DNA of 60,078 nucleotides from NCBI GenBank assembly GCA_018402345.1, contig JAGYIV010000013.1, forward strand, positions 1-60,078, written 5' to 3'. Below the pieces are notes generated by a model. That model was not told the origin of the DNA and ran no database searches. It saw only the letters and a program-made list of their open reading frames with translations. This DNA is from Terrimicrobiaceae bacterium. GTDB taxonomy: Bacteria > Verrucomicrobiota > Verrucomicrobiia > Chthoniobacterales > Terrimicrobiaceae. The position numbers and the translations under genes were made by a program. Of this stretch, positions 26,828 to 36,894 are shown piece after piece. Numbering within the stretch: the stretch's first letter is position 1; each line of letters starts with the position of its first letter.

Positions 26828-28045
26828 ATGCAGCGTCTCTATTCAGCCACCGCTCTGACCGTAATTTTTTATCTCTTTTGCAGCCCGGCTGGTGCCGCGG
26901 AGAGCCAGCCCGCGGGCCCTCTCAGCGTGTCCGAGGGCAGGTTTCACCGCGACGGGAAAGATTATCGCGGGATTGGCATCAACTATTTTGATTTGTTTCG
27001 ACGGTTGATTGAAACCGAGTCGGTCTCCGCGACCCGCCGCAGCCCCCGCGAGGGCCTGGCGATTCTCGCGGAGAAGGAGATTCCCTTTGTTCGATTTGCG
27101 GCCTGCGGGTTCTATCCAGTGGAACTTCGCCGTTATGTGGACGACCCGGAGAGCTACTTTGCTCTGCTCGACGGGGTCGTGGCGGAGGCCGAGAAGCAGG
27201 GAATCGGGCTGATCCCTTCGCTCTTCTGGGCCTTCTTTGCGGTGCCGGATCTGGTCGGCGAGCCCATGCAGGCGTGGGGCGATCCACAAAGCCGCACGAG
27301 GGACTACATGCGGCGCTACACGAAGGACATGGTGTCCCGTTACCGTGGTTCGCCGGCCATTTGGGCCTGGGAGTTCGGGAATGAATACCTGCTGGAGAGT
27401 GATCTTCCCAACATGATCAGCGCGGAACAATGGAAGGTGCCACAGCTGGGCACGGCGACAGAGCGCGGAGAGGATGATCGCTTGCGAGGCGGCGATGTGC
27501 TTTCCGCCTACCGTGAGTTTGCCGAACTGGTGCGATCGCTTGATCCCGCCCGTCCGATTCTCACAGGCGATACCGTTCCCCGCGCTGCGGCCTGGCACCT
27601 GCGCCGCGGCCTCGACTTCGAGCCGGATTCCCTCGAGGAGGGGCAGGAGGTTCTGGAGGAAAGCAACCCCACACCCGTGGACACGATCAGCATCCATCTA
27701 TATGCCGACGCCGCGAGGAAGCCGGACTACTTCCGCCCGCAGACTCCGGTTGGCGAGACCTTGGCAGCGGCCATGGAAGTTTCAACGAAGACCGGGAAAC
27801 CGCTTTGGCTCGGGGAATTTGGTGCCGACCCCGAGAAACCGGCCGAAGCCCGCCTCAAGGAAGTGGAGGAATTTGTGGCGGTGATTGAAAAACTCGGCAT
27901 CCCACTGGCGGCTCTGTGGGTTTTCGATTGCGACAATCCGGCCGTCGCTGCGTGGAATGTCGAACCGGGCAATGAAAACGCCGGGGCACTTGAAATTCTG
28001 AGGGAGGCCAACAGTCGGCTGCGCTCCAAAACTGTTTCCCCATGA
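26828..28045 (+). CDS. GH5-like glycoside hydrolase, first gene of the sugar operon
   Basis: 405 residues from ATG 26828 with the signal peptide MQRLYSATALTVIFYLFCSPAGAA. Clan GH-A barrel with acid/base Glu186 (WAWEFGNEYL) and nucleophile Glu330 (LWLGEFGAD). It is clearly paralogous to 14533-15690 (shared GINYFDLF, IGLIPS, RAAAWH and SIHLYAD blocks) but lacks the lipobox. Its stop overlaps the next start (ATGA), opening a five-gene unit. Likely endo-type cleavage of the glycan handled by this locus; the substrate is not determinable here. Confidence 0.87.
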   Translation: MQRLYSATALTVIFYLFCSPAGAAESQPAGPLSVSEGRFHRDGKDYRGIGINYFDLFRRLIETESVSATRRSPREGLAILAEKEIPFVRFAACGFYPVELRRYVDDPESYFALLDGVVAEAEKQGIGLIPSLFWAFFAVPDLVGEPMQAWGDPQSRTRDYMRRYTKDMVSRYRGSPAIWAWEFGNEYLLESDLPNMISAEQWKVPQLGTATERGEDDRLRGGDVLSAYREFAELVRSLDPARPILTGDTVPRAAAWHLRRGLDFEPDSLEEGQEVLEESNPTPVDTISIHLYADAARKPDYFRPQTPVGETLAAAMEVSTKTGKPLWLGEFGADPEKPAEARLKEVEEFVAVIEKLGIPLAALWVFDCDNPAVAAWNVEPGNENAGALEILREANSRLRSKTVSP

Positions 28046-29439
28046 AAAACACTTCCCAATCAGGCAGCGCCGGAGATCCGCCTGAGGGGGGGGCGCACGG
28101 GTCTGTCGCGCCGGATCCCAAACGCGCTGCATCGCCCGGTCAAAAAGCCGCCTGGGCCTCTGGGGCGATTACCGACGTTTACATGGCCAACGTGTTTTCG
28201 TATCTGGCGATGCCGATCTACAATGTCGCGCTCAAAGTGGATGCCACGATGGTTGGTTGGGGAATGGGCCTTCCTCGGATTTGGGATGCGCTCGCCGATG
28301 TGCTCATTGGTTTTCTTTCCGACAACACCCGCAGCCGCTGGGGACGGCGGCGCCCTTATATTTTTGTCGGAGGGATTCTTTCCGGTTTGGCTTTTGCCTT
28401 GGTTTGGATGCCGCCGGCGAGCGCCTCGCCCACCGCCATCGGGGCCTATTTCATCGCGTTCGGGTTTTTATTCTACACCGCCTACGCCATCTTCACTGTT
28501 CCCTGGGGTGCGCTCGGACTGGAACTCACGGACGACTACCACGATCGGACCAATGTGCAGGTGTGGAAAACCATCGCACAGGCAATCGGCGGCATCGGAC
28601 TCAGCTGGCTGTGGTGGCTGGCTCTGAGAATCGGCGACAACGAGATCGAGGGGGTGCGGTATGTGGGGATCATTTTTGGAGCGATTATTGCACTGGCGGC
28701 CATCGTGCCGGCGGTGTTCTGCCGGGAGAGGGTGCAAACAACCGCCCACGCGCCGATCTCTTTCTGGAAGGCGGCCAGTGCGACTTTCACCAACCGGTCC
28801 TTCCTCTGCATCATGGGCTTCACAATCTTTACGATTATGGGGCTGTTTCTTGTGAATGCCTTTGCCCTCTACATTAATATCTACCATGTCTTCGGTGGAA
28901 AAAAGGAGGCTGTGTCAACCCTCAACGGTGTGGCTGGCACCATCTTTCAGTTGGCCGGCCTCGGCCTGGCTCCGGTGGTGGCGATCGTGGCCCGCCGACT
29001 CGGAAAACTCCCAACCCTTCTCTCGGGACTCACCTTTGTGGGGATCGGCTTTGCTTCGTCTTGGTGGACCTACACTCCGGCATCCCCATACCTGCAGATC
29101 GCCAGCCTCGCCTTGATCAGCCCCGGCCTTTCCTGCCTTTGGATTCTTGGCCCATCCATGCTGGCCGACACCTGCGAGCGCGATGCCCTAACCACCGGCC
29201 TGCGGCGCGAAGGCATGTTCAATGCGAGCTATGTCTGGTGCATCAAGGTCGGCAGCTCCCTGACCCTTGTGCTCAGCGGCTACATGCTGAGTTGGTCTGG
29301 TTTCGATCCCGAACTCGAGGTGCAACCGGACGGCGTGCTGATGACCCTCCGGCTGCTCTACGCCATCGTGCCGGTGGTTTTTGTGGGCGCGGCTGCCGCC
29401 TGTGTTTTGGCCTATCCGAAGGAAGATTTAAAGCGATGA
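28042..29439 (+). CDS. GPH-family sugar:cation symporter (MelB-like MFS)
   Basis: 465 residues, 12 predicted membrane helices after a soluble 35-residue N-terminus. DALADVLIGFLSDNTRSRWGRRRPYI is the diagnostic loop 2-3 of glycoside-pentoside-hexuronide symporters, and DTCERDALTTGLRREGMFNA is the matching C-terminal half signature. It would import oligosaccharides or uronides released by the neighbouring hydrolases, with Na+ or H+. It overlaps both neighbours by 4 bases, so expression is coupled to the GH5 and esterase genes. Confidence 0.93.
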   Translation: MKNTSQSGSAGDPPEGGAHGSVAPDPKRAASPGQKAAWASGAITDVYMANVFSYLAMPIYNVALKVDATMVGWGMGLPRIWDALADVLIGFLSDNTRSRWGRRRPYIFVGGILSGLAFALVWMPPASASPTAIGAYFIAFGFLFYTAYAIFTVPWGALGLELTDDYHDRTNVQVWKTIAQAIGGIGLSWLWWLALRIGDNEIEGVRYVGIIFGAIIALAAIVPAVFCRERVQTTAHAPISFWKAASATFTNRSFLCIMGFTIFTIMGLFLVNAFALYINIYHVFGGKKEAVSTLNGVAGTIFQLAGLGLAPVVAIVARRLGKLPTLLSGLTFVGIGFASSWWTYTPASPYLQIASLALISPGLSCLWILGPSMLADTCERDALTTGLRREGMFNASYVWCIKVGSSLTLVLSGYMLSWSGFDPELEVQPDGVLMTLRLLYAIVPVVFVGAAAACVLAYPKEDLKR

Positions 29440-30995
29440 ACCGTTACCTTATTACCGCCCTGGTGGCCTGCCAGCTTGTTGCGTCGGTCCTCAATGGGAT
29501 CGCCGCGTTGGAGATCCCTTCGATTTTCAGCGACCACATGGTCCTCCAACGCGACCGCCCGGTGACGGTGTGGGGTTGGGCTGCCCCGGGGGAAGTCGTG
29601 ACGGTGGAATTTGCCGGAAAGTCTGCCAACGCGACGGCGAGTGTCGATGGGCGCTGGGAAGCGGTTCTGCCCTCCTTTCCGGCCTCTGCCGACGGGCGCG
29701 ACCTAACAGTGCGAGCCAAGTCGGGCGACTCAAAAACCATGACAAATGTTGTGGTCGGCGATGTTTGGATTCTTGGCGGCCAGTCGAACATCGGGTGGTC
29801 CGTCGGCCAATCTCAAGGTGCGGCAGAGGCCAAAGCCCGGGCGGATTATCCGTGGCTGCGCTGGTTTAACCAATGGCCGAATCAGGGAGCTGCGGATGCT
29901 CCTGCGCGGGATGTCAAAGGGGGGCGCTGGCAACCGGTTTCGCCCCAGATGGCCGCCCAGGTCTCTGCGGTTGGCTTTTATTTCGCAGAGGCCCTGCGGC
30001 CCTCGCTGAAGGACGTTCCAGTGGGCCTTGTCAGCACCAGCATGGGCGGGACAGTCATCGAATCGTGGATCGATCTCCCCACACTCAAAACCCTCCCCGC
30101 CGCAAAAAACGCATTGGATGCCTACCAGACTGCCCTCGGTGACTACGATCGGCGGATGGAGGAATGGTCGCTGGCGAAAGCCCAGTGGGAGAAGGCCGCC
30201 GAGGAGGCCCGCGCCAAAAAACAGCCGCCGCCGAAGAAGGACGATTTTATCACAAACGGTCCCCTCGGGCCCCACCACTTCCGGCGGCCATCCGCTTTGT
30301 TTTATGGGAAGGTGGCTCCGATTCAGCCGTTCGCCGCGCGGGGCGTCCTCTGGTATCAGGGAGAGGGCAACGGGGCCAACACCAAGGCGGCCACTAATTA
30401 CGGGTCACTCCTCTCGACGCTGATCCAGCGTTGGCGCGAAGACTGGCGCGACCCGGAGCTTTTCTTTCTTGTGGCCCAACTTTCCGGATACGACCACCCG
30501 AACCGCTCGGCTGACTGGCCGACTCTCCGCGCGCAGCAGGCGGAAGTGGTTCAAAATACTCCCCGATCCGCCATGGCTGTCACCATCGATGTCGGTGATC
30601 GGAGCGATATCCACCCCGGGCGCAAGCAACCGGTGGGAGAGCGCCTTGCGCTGCTCGCGCGCCGGCATGTTTACGGAGAAGAATCGGTTGTTGCCGAGGC
30701 CCCGCGTTTTGTTCACGCCGAACGGCGCGGAGACGAGCTCGTGCTGCATTTCAAACCCGACGCGGATTTGGCGACGAGCGACGGGATGTCCCCGCGAGGG
30801 TTCGAACTGGGCGACGGGAAACAACCATTTGTGAAGGTCGATGCCACTCTGCGCGACGGGGCTGTTGTGCTTTCACTTCCTCAGGGGACTCCAGCGACCG
30901 AAATCCGCTACGCATGGGCCAACTGGCCCGAGGCCAATCTTCAATCCCTCGGCGGCCTGCCAATCGCTCCCTTCCGCACGACATTGCGCGACTGA
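29436..30995 (+). CDS. Sialate O-acetylesterase-like carbohydrate esterase
   Basis: 519 residues from ATG 29436 (overlapping the symporter stop), with a signal peptide of about 23 residues. SGNH-type active site: Ser117 in GGQSN, the WYQGEGN block and the Asp-Ile-His dyad in RSDIHPGRK. An N-terminal beta-domain (about 25-105) precedes the hydrolase domain, as in PVC and Bacteroidota proteins of this family. It removes O-acetyl groups from sugars; in this context more likely plant or algal glycan acetyls than sialic acid. A coiled-coil, Lys/Glu-rich insertion lies at about 235-270. Confidence 0.9.
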   Translation: MNRYLITALVACQLVASVLNGIAALEIPSIFSDHMVLQRDRPVTVWGWAAPGEVVTVEFAGKSANATASVDGRWEAVLPSFPASADGRDLTVRAKSGDSKTMTNVVVGDVWILGGQSNIGWSVGQSQGAAEAKARADYPWLRWFNQWPNQGAADAPARDVKGGRWQPVSPQMAAQVSAVGFYFAEALRPSLKDVPVGLVSTSMGGTVIESWIDLPTLKTLPAAKNALDAYQTALGDYDRRMEEWSLAKAQWEKAAEEARAKKQPPPKKDDFITNGPLGPHHFRRPSALFYGKVAPIQPFAARGVLWYQGEGNGANTKAATNYGSLLSTLIQRWREDWRDPELFFLVAQLSGYDHPNRSADWPTLRAQQAEVVQNTPRSAMAVTIDVGDRSDIHPGRKQPVGERLALLARRHVYGEESVVAEAPRFVHAERRGDELVLHFKPDADLATSDGMSPRGFELGDGKQPFVKVDATLRDGAVVLSLPQGTPATEIRYAWANWPEANLQSLGGLPIAPFRTTLRD

Positions 30996-30998
30996 TTT

Positions 30999-33646
30999 AT
31001 GAATACGCCTATCGGATTCGACGCGGAAATATCAGCCGCTGCCCGGATGCCACTTAACTCCACACCGTCCAGCCTCTCCTTGGATGGCTTCTGGCAACTG
31101 AGCGGGCGGGACCCAGAGGGCGGGGCCACGCTCGCACTGAAAGGAGCGGTTCCCGGCCATGTCCACCCCGACCTCCTGCGTGAGGGTCTGATTCCTGATC
31201 CCTTCTGGCGCGACAATGCCGAACAATGCCAGTGGGTGGAGCATTGGGAGTGGACTTACGAGCGGTCGTTCGATCTCCCCGCCGGTGCCGATGAGCAACA
31301 GGCGGTCCTTGAGTTTTCCGGGATCGATACCTTCGCCTCCATCGAGTTGAACGGCGAACTACTCGGACGGACTTCCAACATGTTTGTGCCCGTCCGTTTC
31401 CCAGTCGGCTCGTTGCTCAGGCGTCGAGGCAATGTTCTTAGAGTTTGTATTGATCCGGTCTGGCGGCATGTGGCCGACAAACCACGCGATGCCGAGTGTG
31501 CCTTCGAGAACCAAGAGCGACTCCATGTCCGTCGCATGCAATGCACTTTCCATTGGGATTGGGTTCACCGGTTTGTCTCTGCCGGGCTGTGGCGCGGGGT
31601 GACACTGCACTTTCACAAGCAAGCCCGAATCGCGGATTTCTTTGCAAGCACCGTCTCGATCCAGCCAGCTGCGGATTGGCAAACATCAAGAACCGCCACA
31701 AGCGCCCGCCTGCGGGTGAGGGTCGCGGTGGAACGCGAGGCGGAAGCTCCACTCACCGCCGACCTTCGGATCGAGGGGCCACAGGGAGGGATCGTCTGGC
31801 AGGCGACATGGCCGGTGGAGGACGAGGAGATTGATGTCGAAATCGAGAACCCCCAACTTTGGTGGCCAAATGGATTGGGCGCTCAGCCACTTCACACCTT
31901 TGTGGCGACGCTTCGGAATGCCGAACTGGAGGAACTCGATCACAAAGAGATCACTTTTGGTATCCGGACGGTGGAAATCCGGCGTGCTCCCGATGCTCCG
32001 GGAAGCCCAGAGGAAAAACGAACGCGCGACCTGCGCACTGCCCGCCTGGGGGAGGAAATGCAACTCGCCAGCGACCCTGGGGAGAGCTTCACCGTGCTTG
32101 TCAATGGCGAGCCGGTTTATCTCAAGGGGGCAACTGGGTGCCTGCAGACCCCTGGCCATCTCGGATTCCCTCGGAGCATTATGAAAGACTCATCAGCCTG
32201 GCCGCTGAGGCGAACCTCAACTGCCTGCGGGTTTGGGGCGGCGGCATCTATGAGTTGCCGGATTTCTGGGCTGCCTGCAACCGGCTCGGAATTCTCGTTT
32301 GCCAGGATTTCCAAATGGCCTGTGGCCACTATCCCGAGGATGAGCCGGCATTTATTGAGGGGTTTCGCATCGAGGCCCCCGCCGTCATCCGTCAACTGCG
32401 CAACCATCCCGCGCTCGCTTGGTGGATCGGCGACAACGAGAATCGGATGAAGTTTGATTTTGACGACCCCAGCTCGCCGGGAACCCGAGTGGTGGACGAA
32501 GCGATCCGCCCCGCCCTCCTCGAACTCGATCCGGACCGTCCCTTCGTGCCTTCCAGTCCGTTCGGCGGAAGACCCAACAACTGCCTAACAATCGGCGACT
32601 GTCATCAGAGTGCCTTCGCCATCGATCGCGCCGCGCTGGATCGTGACTGGCGGGATTATCGGAATTGGTTTCCGGCTGCCATCGGCAGGCTGAACACCGA
32701 ATGCGTCACCGCAGGTTCACCCACGCTGCGCTCGATCCGAAATTTTCTGGCCGAGGAGGATATCGCCGACCCGCAAAGTCCGATGTGGTATTTTCACACC
32801 AAAGATAATCCCTACACCGACACTCGGATTTTTGATGCCCAGAGGATTTCATGCGAGCGGCTCCTCGGCCCGGCCGAGAATCCCTCGGAGTTCGTGGCGA
32901 AACTCGGCTATCTGCAACATGAGTTTGCCCGGCTCACGCTCGAGGCGGCAAGACGCTGGAAAGGATACAACTGGGGTGTGCTCTTCTGGATGTTCAACGA
33001 TTGCTGGCCGGCAACCGGTTGGAGCTTCGTGGACTATTACGGCACGCCAAAACCGGCTTGGTTTGCTTTGAAACGCGTCTGCCAACCTGTCATCGGCTCG
33101 ATCGAGGAGACTGCGGAAAACTTCCGTTTCTGGGTCTGCAATGACCGGCTCGATCCGTTCGTTGGCGAGGTGTCAGTTGCGGTTCAGCCGTGGAGCGGCT
33201 CGAGCCAAAAGCTGCGGCAACTTCCGGTGACGGTTTCCGCCAATGCTTCCGCCTCCTGCCTGGAAATTCCAAAGACCGAATTGCCCTCCGAGTTCAATGA
33301 ACGCCGCGCCGTCTTGGTGATGGAGCTCCTTGTGGACGACCAGCCCGCAGACCGGGCCTGGTTCTTTTCCGGTTTGCCAAGTGAGATGGCACCACCGCCT
33401 GTTCGTCTCGACGCGGAGATGGAGACGCTCGAGTCCGGTCGGGGCGAGATCGTCCTTCGCAGCCCGGGCTATGCCCGCGTCGTCACAATCGACACCGAAC
33501 TCGATGTTGAAGACAACTATTTCGACCTTCTCCCCGGTGAGGTGCGGCGCATCGGTTGGCGCGCCCGCAGCGGCTGCAACCGGCCGATTTCCATCACTTG
33601 CTGGAATGCCGCAGGTGAGCCCATACAAGTGAAAAATCCACTATGA
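30999..33646 (+). CDS. GH2 family glycosidase, beta-mannosidase-like, one -1 frame break
   Basis: About 881 residues when the two frames are joined. The N-terminal sugar-binding-like domain (WEWTYERSFDLP, FSGIDTFASIELNG), the Ig-like domain with ENPQLWWPNG and the VNGEPVYLKG entry to the barrel lie in the first frame, which ends at 32450 after an unrelated tail. NWVPADPWPSRIP and the rest continue in the -1 frame to 33646. The break is at the GGGGG run 32126-32130. Acid/base Glu is in GDNENR; the nucleophile position reads NTECVTAGSP instead of the common SEFGFQS, so specificity may differ. No signal peptide is seen, so it probably acts in the cytoplasm on imported oligosaccharides. Its stop overlaps the GH78 start. 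Confidence 0.82.
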
Positions 33647-36393
33647 AATCAGCCAAATGGATCTGGTGCGCGGGACAGGATGTGCGCGGCTACAATGTGG
33701 CGGCGCGGTTTCGCAGGGAGTTTGAGGTCGGGGATGAGACAGTTGGTGCGCTGCGCATCACGGCAGACAGCCGGTATCGGGTATTGCTCAACGGGGATTG
33801 GATCAACGACGGGCCGGGCAAAGCCTACCCCGAGCATTTCACCTACGATTGCTACGACATCGGAGGGTTTCTGAAGCCAGGGCGGAATGTGATCGAAGTG
33901 GTCTCCCGGTATTATGGGGTTGGCACGTTTCATCAAATCCCACAGCAGGCGGGACTGCTTGCGGAGATCAACGTGGGCGGCCAGATCATTGGCACCGACG
34001 CTTCATGGGAATCGGCTCCAGTCGAATGGCTGCGCCAGGAGGTCCCAAAGGTGAGCTGTCAGATGGAGCCCTGCGAGTGGATCGATGCGCGGCATGCTGC
34101 CGAACCGAATTGGCAACCGTCGGTCGAGCTGTTCGCGGCGGACGGCGGACCGTGGGGCGACTTGTCGCCGCGCTTGTCGCGTCCGCTTACCAAGCAACGC
34201 TGCCGCCCGGTAGCTGTTCACGGGGCGGTGCTTGTCGCCAAGGCTCCGCCCTCGGTCTGCGTGCCGGTCACGCGGATCGCCCACCCGGAACAGATCGAAT
34301 GCAATCTTCGCACCAGTCGGCCGGTCGTGTTGGCGGCGACGTTCACGCTAGCGGAGCAGGCCGAGATCGATTTCAGCTCCCCCTGCTGGCGGGTGGCTAT
34401 TGACGGAACGCGCACCGACGCGCCGCTTACGCTTGAAGCGGGCGAGCACACCGCACTTTTCTTCTGCGTCGAATTCTACGGTCACAAAAAGGAACTCGGC
34501 TTCCCGTTCCTGCACCTCTCGGGCGTCAAATGGGGCGCGTGGAGTGTGTTTGTGAACGATGAATTCCTCTTCCGTGACAACGACATCGTCTGGATGAACT
34601 TCCCGAATCCAGCAGCCGATCAAGCGGAGCGGGGCTGGTTGGCGAAGGTCGATGCCGCTTGCTCCGCATGGCCTTCGGCCACGGAGCCCATGCCGGAGTT
34701 GGGCCGCCGGGTCGAGATTGCCGAAGAGGCGCTTTTCCTTGGGGACTACACGGCGGAGTTTGCCACGCGGCGTCCATTGCATGATGCCGACGAGGCGGTC
34801 ACGAACTCCAACGCGCTCTGCGAGGGCGGCTCGGGCGTCGTCAGGATCGCCCCCGCCCCCGGCTGCGATGTCGAAATTTGCTATGACCTCGGCGAGCAGC
34901 GCTGCGGGTATTTTGATCTCGAACTCGCCGCTCCTTCGGGCACGGTCGTCGATCTACACCTCGTCGAATACATCACCCCGCAGGGCGTGGTGCAGCACAC
35001 GGCGGAATTCAACCGCAACGGCATGCGTTTTGTCTGCGCCGAAGGCCTCAACCGCCACCTCTCGCTCAAGCGGCGTTCGGGGCGCTACCTCTTCGCCACC
35101 CTGCGTGAGTTAACCGCTCCCGTTGAACTGCGCCACCTCGAGATCGTGGAGTCCACCGCCGATGTGGAGCCGGTCGCACAATTCCGCTCCTCCGACGCGG
35201 CACTCGACCTCGTCTGGTCCGCCTGCGAGCGCACGCTCAAGATGGGCATGGAGGACACCTTCACCGACTGCTCACTCTACGAGCAGACGCTCTGGATCGG
35301 CGACGCCCGGAACCAGGCCCTTTATGCTTTCAGCGTCTATGAGGCACCGGAAGTTTCCGCACGCTCGCTGGAGTTGGGTGCGCAATCCCTTGAACGGTTT
35401 CCGATGGTTGGCTGCCAAGTGCCCTCAACATGGGAATGCATTCTGCCGGCATGGAGTTTTCTCTGGGGCATGCATGTCTGGGAGCATTACTTCCACACCG
35501 GAGATCGTGCGTTCTTGGAAAAAATCTGGCCTGCCGCTCGGCGCAACCTCGAGGGGGCATTCGGGTTCCTTGACCGTCATGGACTCTTCAGCGGGACGTT
35601 CTGGAACCTGCTTGAATGGGCGCCCATCGACGATGCCCACCCGACCGTCATGCACAACAGCCTCCTGCTCGTCGCGGCCACTCGTGCCGCGGAGAGCTGC
35701 GCTACTGTCCTCGGAGACGATAACGCACTGGCTTGGCTGCAACCCCGGCGCGAGGCTCTTGTCGAGGCCATCAACGCTTGGTGGGATCCGAACAAGCGAA
35801 GCTTTCCCGACGCCATCCTTGAGGACGGCACACCCAGCCCGAAAATCTGCCAGCACAACAGTGCCCTCGCCATCCTCGCCGGCGTCCTGCCGGAAGAGCG
35901 TCTCCCCGATGCCCGCGCCAATCTCCTCGACCCGCCTGCCGAGATGACCCGCATCGGCTCGCCCTTTGCCGCGCAATTCCTCTACGAGGCTCTCGATATC
36001 CTCGGCGAACCCGACGCCATCCTCGCCTCGATCCGGGAAAACTACTTGCCCATGATCGAAGCGGGCGCAACCACCGTCTGGGAAACCTTTCCCGGCAGCA
36101 CCTGCTCGCCTCCCGGCTTCCCCACCCGCAGCCACTGCCACGGCTGGTCTTGCGCCCCGCTTCTTTATTTCAACCGCATCATCCTCGGCATCCGCCCCAC
36201 GGCCCCGGGAGGCAGGTCTTACATCATCGACCCACAACCCTGCGGCTTGACTAAAGCCTCCGGCGCAGAATCCACGCCTTACGGCCCGCTGCTCGTCGCC
36301 TGGGAAATCCGCAACGGCCGACTACTTCCAACAGTTCAAGCCCCACCAGAAATTCGTTGGACCTTTGCCAAAACCCCCTCCTTTCAAAATTGA
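33643..36393 (+). CDS. Alpha-L-rhamnosidase-like protein (GH78, six-hairpin glycosidase)
   Basis: 916 residues, intact. N-terminal beta-sandwich domains carry ADSRYRVLLNGDWINDGP, as in GH78 enzymes. The (alpha/alpha)6 barrel starts near residue 510, with DTFTDCSLYEQTLWIGDARNQ at the place of the usual D-C-P-x-R-(D/N)-E-x-x-x-W-x-G-D active-site loop, and SHCHGWSCAP near the end. The usual PQRDER is changed to SLYEQT, so the exact acid residue or specificity may be different. No signal peptide. Last gene of the ATGA-linked unit; an intrinsic terminator follows after 90 bp. Confidence 0.85.
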   Translation: MKSAKWIWCAGQDVRGYNVAARFRREFEVGDETVGALRITADSRYRVLLNGDWINDGPGKAYPEHFTYDCYDIGGFLKPGRNVIEVVSRYYGVGTFHQIPQQAGLLAEINVGGQIIGTDASWESAPVEWLRQEVPKVSCQMEPCEWIDARHAAEPNWQPSVELFAADGGPWGDLSPRLSRPLTKQRCRPVAVHGAVLVAKAPPSVCVPVTRIAHPEQIECNLRTSRPVVLAATFTLAEQAEIDFSSPCWRVAIDGTRTDAPLTLEAGEHTALFFCVEFYGHKKELGFPFLHLSGVKWGAWSVFVNDEFLFRDNDIVWMNFPNPAADQAERGWLAKVDAACSAWPSATEPMPELGRRVEIAEEALFLGDYTAEFATRRPLHDADEAVTNSNALCEGGSGVVRIAPAPGCDVEICYDLGEQRCGYFDLELAAPSGTVVDLHLVEYITPQGVVQHTAEFNRNGMRFVCAEGLNRHLSLKRRSGRYLFATLRELTAPVELRHLEIVESTADVEPVAQFRSSDAALDLVWSACERTLKMGMEDTFTDCSLYEQTLWIGDARNQALYAFSVYEAPEVSARSLELGAQSLERFPMVGCQVPSTWECILPAWSFLWGMHVWEHYFHTGDRAFLEKIWPAARRNLEGAFGFLDRHGLFSGTFWNLLEWAPIDDAHPTVMHNSLLLVAATRAAESCATVLGDDNALAWLQPRREALVEAINAWWDPNKRSFPDAILEDGTPSPKICQHNSALAILAGVLPEERLPDARANLLDPPAEMTRIGSPFAAQFLYEALDILGEPDAILASIRENYLPMIEAGATTVWETFPGSTCSPPGFPTRSHCHGWSCAPLLYFNRIILGIRPTAPGGRSYIIDPQPCGLTKASGAESTPYGPLLVAWEIRNGRLLPTVQAPPEIRWTFAKTPSFQN

Positions 36394-36482
36394 CAACGGG
36401 AAAAATCATTCCCAGCCCTCGCTCCCACAAAATGCGGTAAATCACTACCCTCGCCCCACCCCACCCAATCCCGCAAACTTTT

Positions 36483-36503
36483 TGGCCGATCGGCCATTTT
36501 TTT
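36483..36503 (+). terminator. Rho-independent terminator of the sugar operon
   Basis: Perfect palindrome TGGCCGATCGGCCA (36483-36496; stem TGGCC/GGCCA, loop GATC) followed by seven T residues, 90 bp after the GH78 stop codon. Confidence 0.8.
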
Positions 36504-36894
36504 GCCGGATTACGCCGCAACCCACTTGTATTGATCATCGAGACTTGTGTCCCACAAATCAGCACTTCGGTCGCGAAAGTGACTCTTGCTGCTCTGTCGA
36601 TCGATCATCCCGAACTCGCTGCCAGAACTTCATAGGGAAAACTACAAGCCCAACGCAGTAGAGCGAGGCACGTCGAGCGATCCATCAAAGCCAACCCGCA
36701 ACCAAAATTCCCAGATCGAAGACGGAACGCAAAACCATGGGGTCGAAGAGAGGGAATCGTCATTATTATAATATTATGCTGACAGCATTTGGCGTCTCGC
36801 CCGAACTCGAACACTTACCCCCGAGGGAATGCCTTCACAGCCTCCTCCGCAACCCAGACTTGCCCTGCCCCTGCGTGGCCCGTAGCACTCCGAC
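36504..36894. other. Intergenic region before the DNA glycosylase
   Basis: No gene is evident. An AT-rich patch at 36761-36777 holds TATAAT at 36767-36772, a possible -10 element about 120 bp before the glycosylase, without a good -35. Confidence 0.35.
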
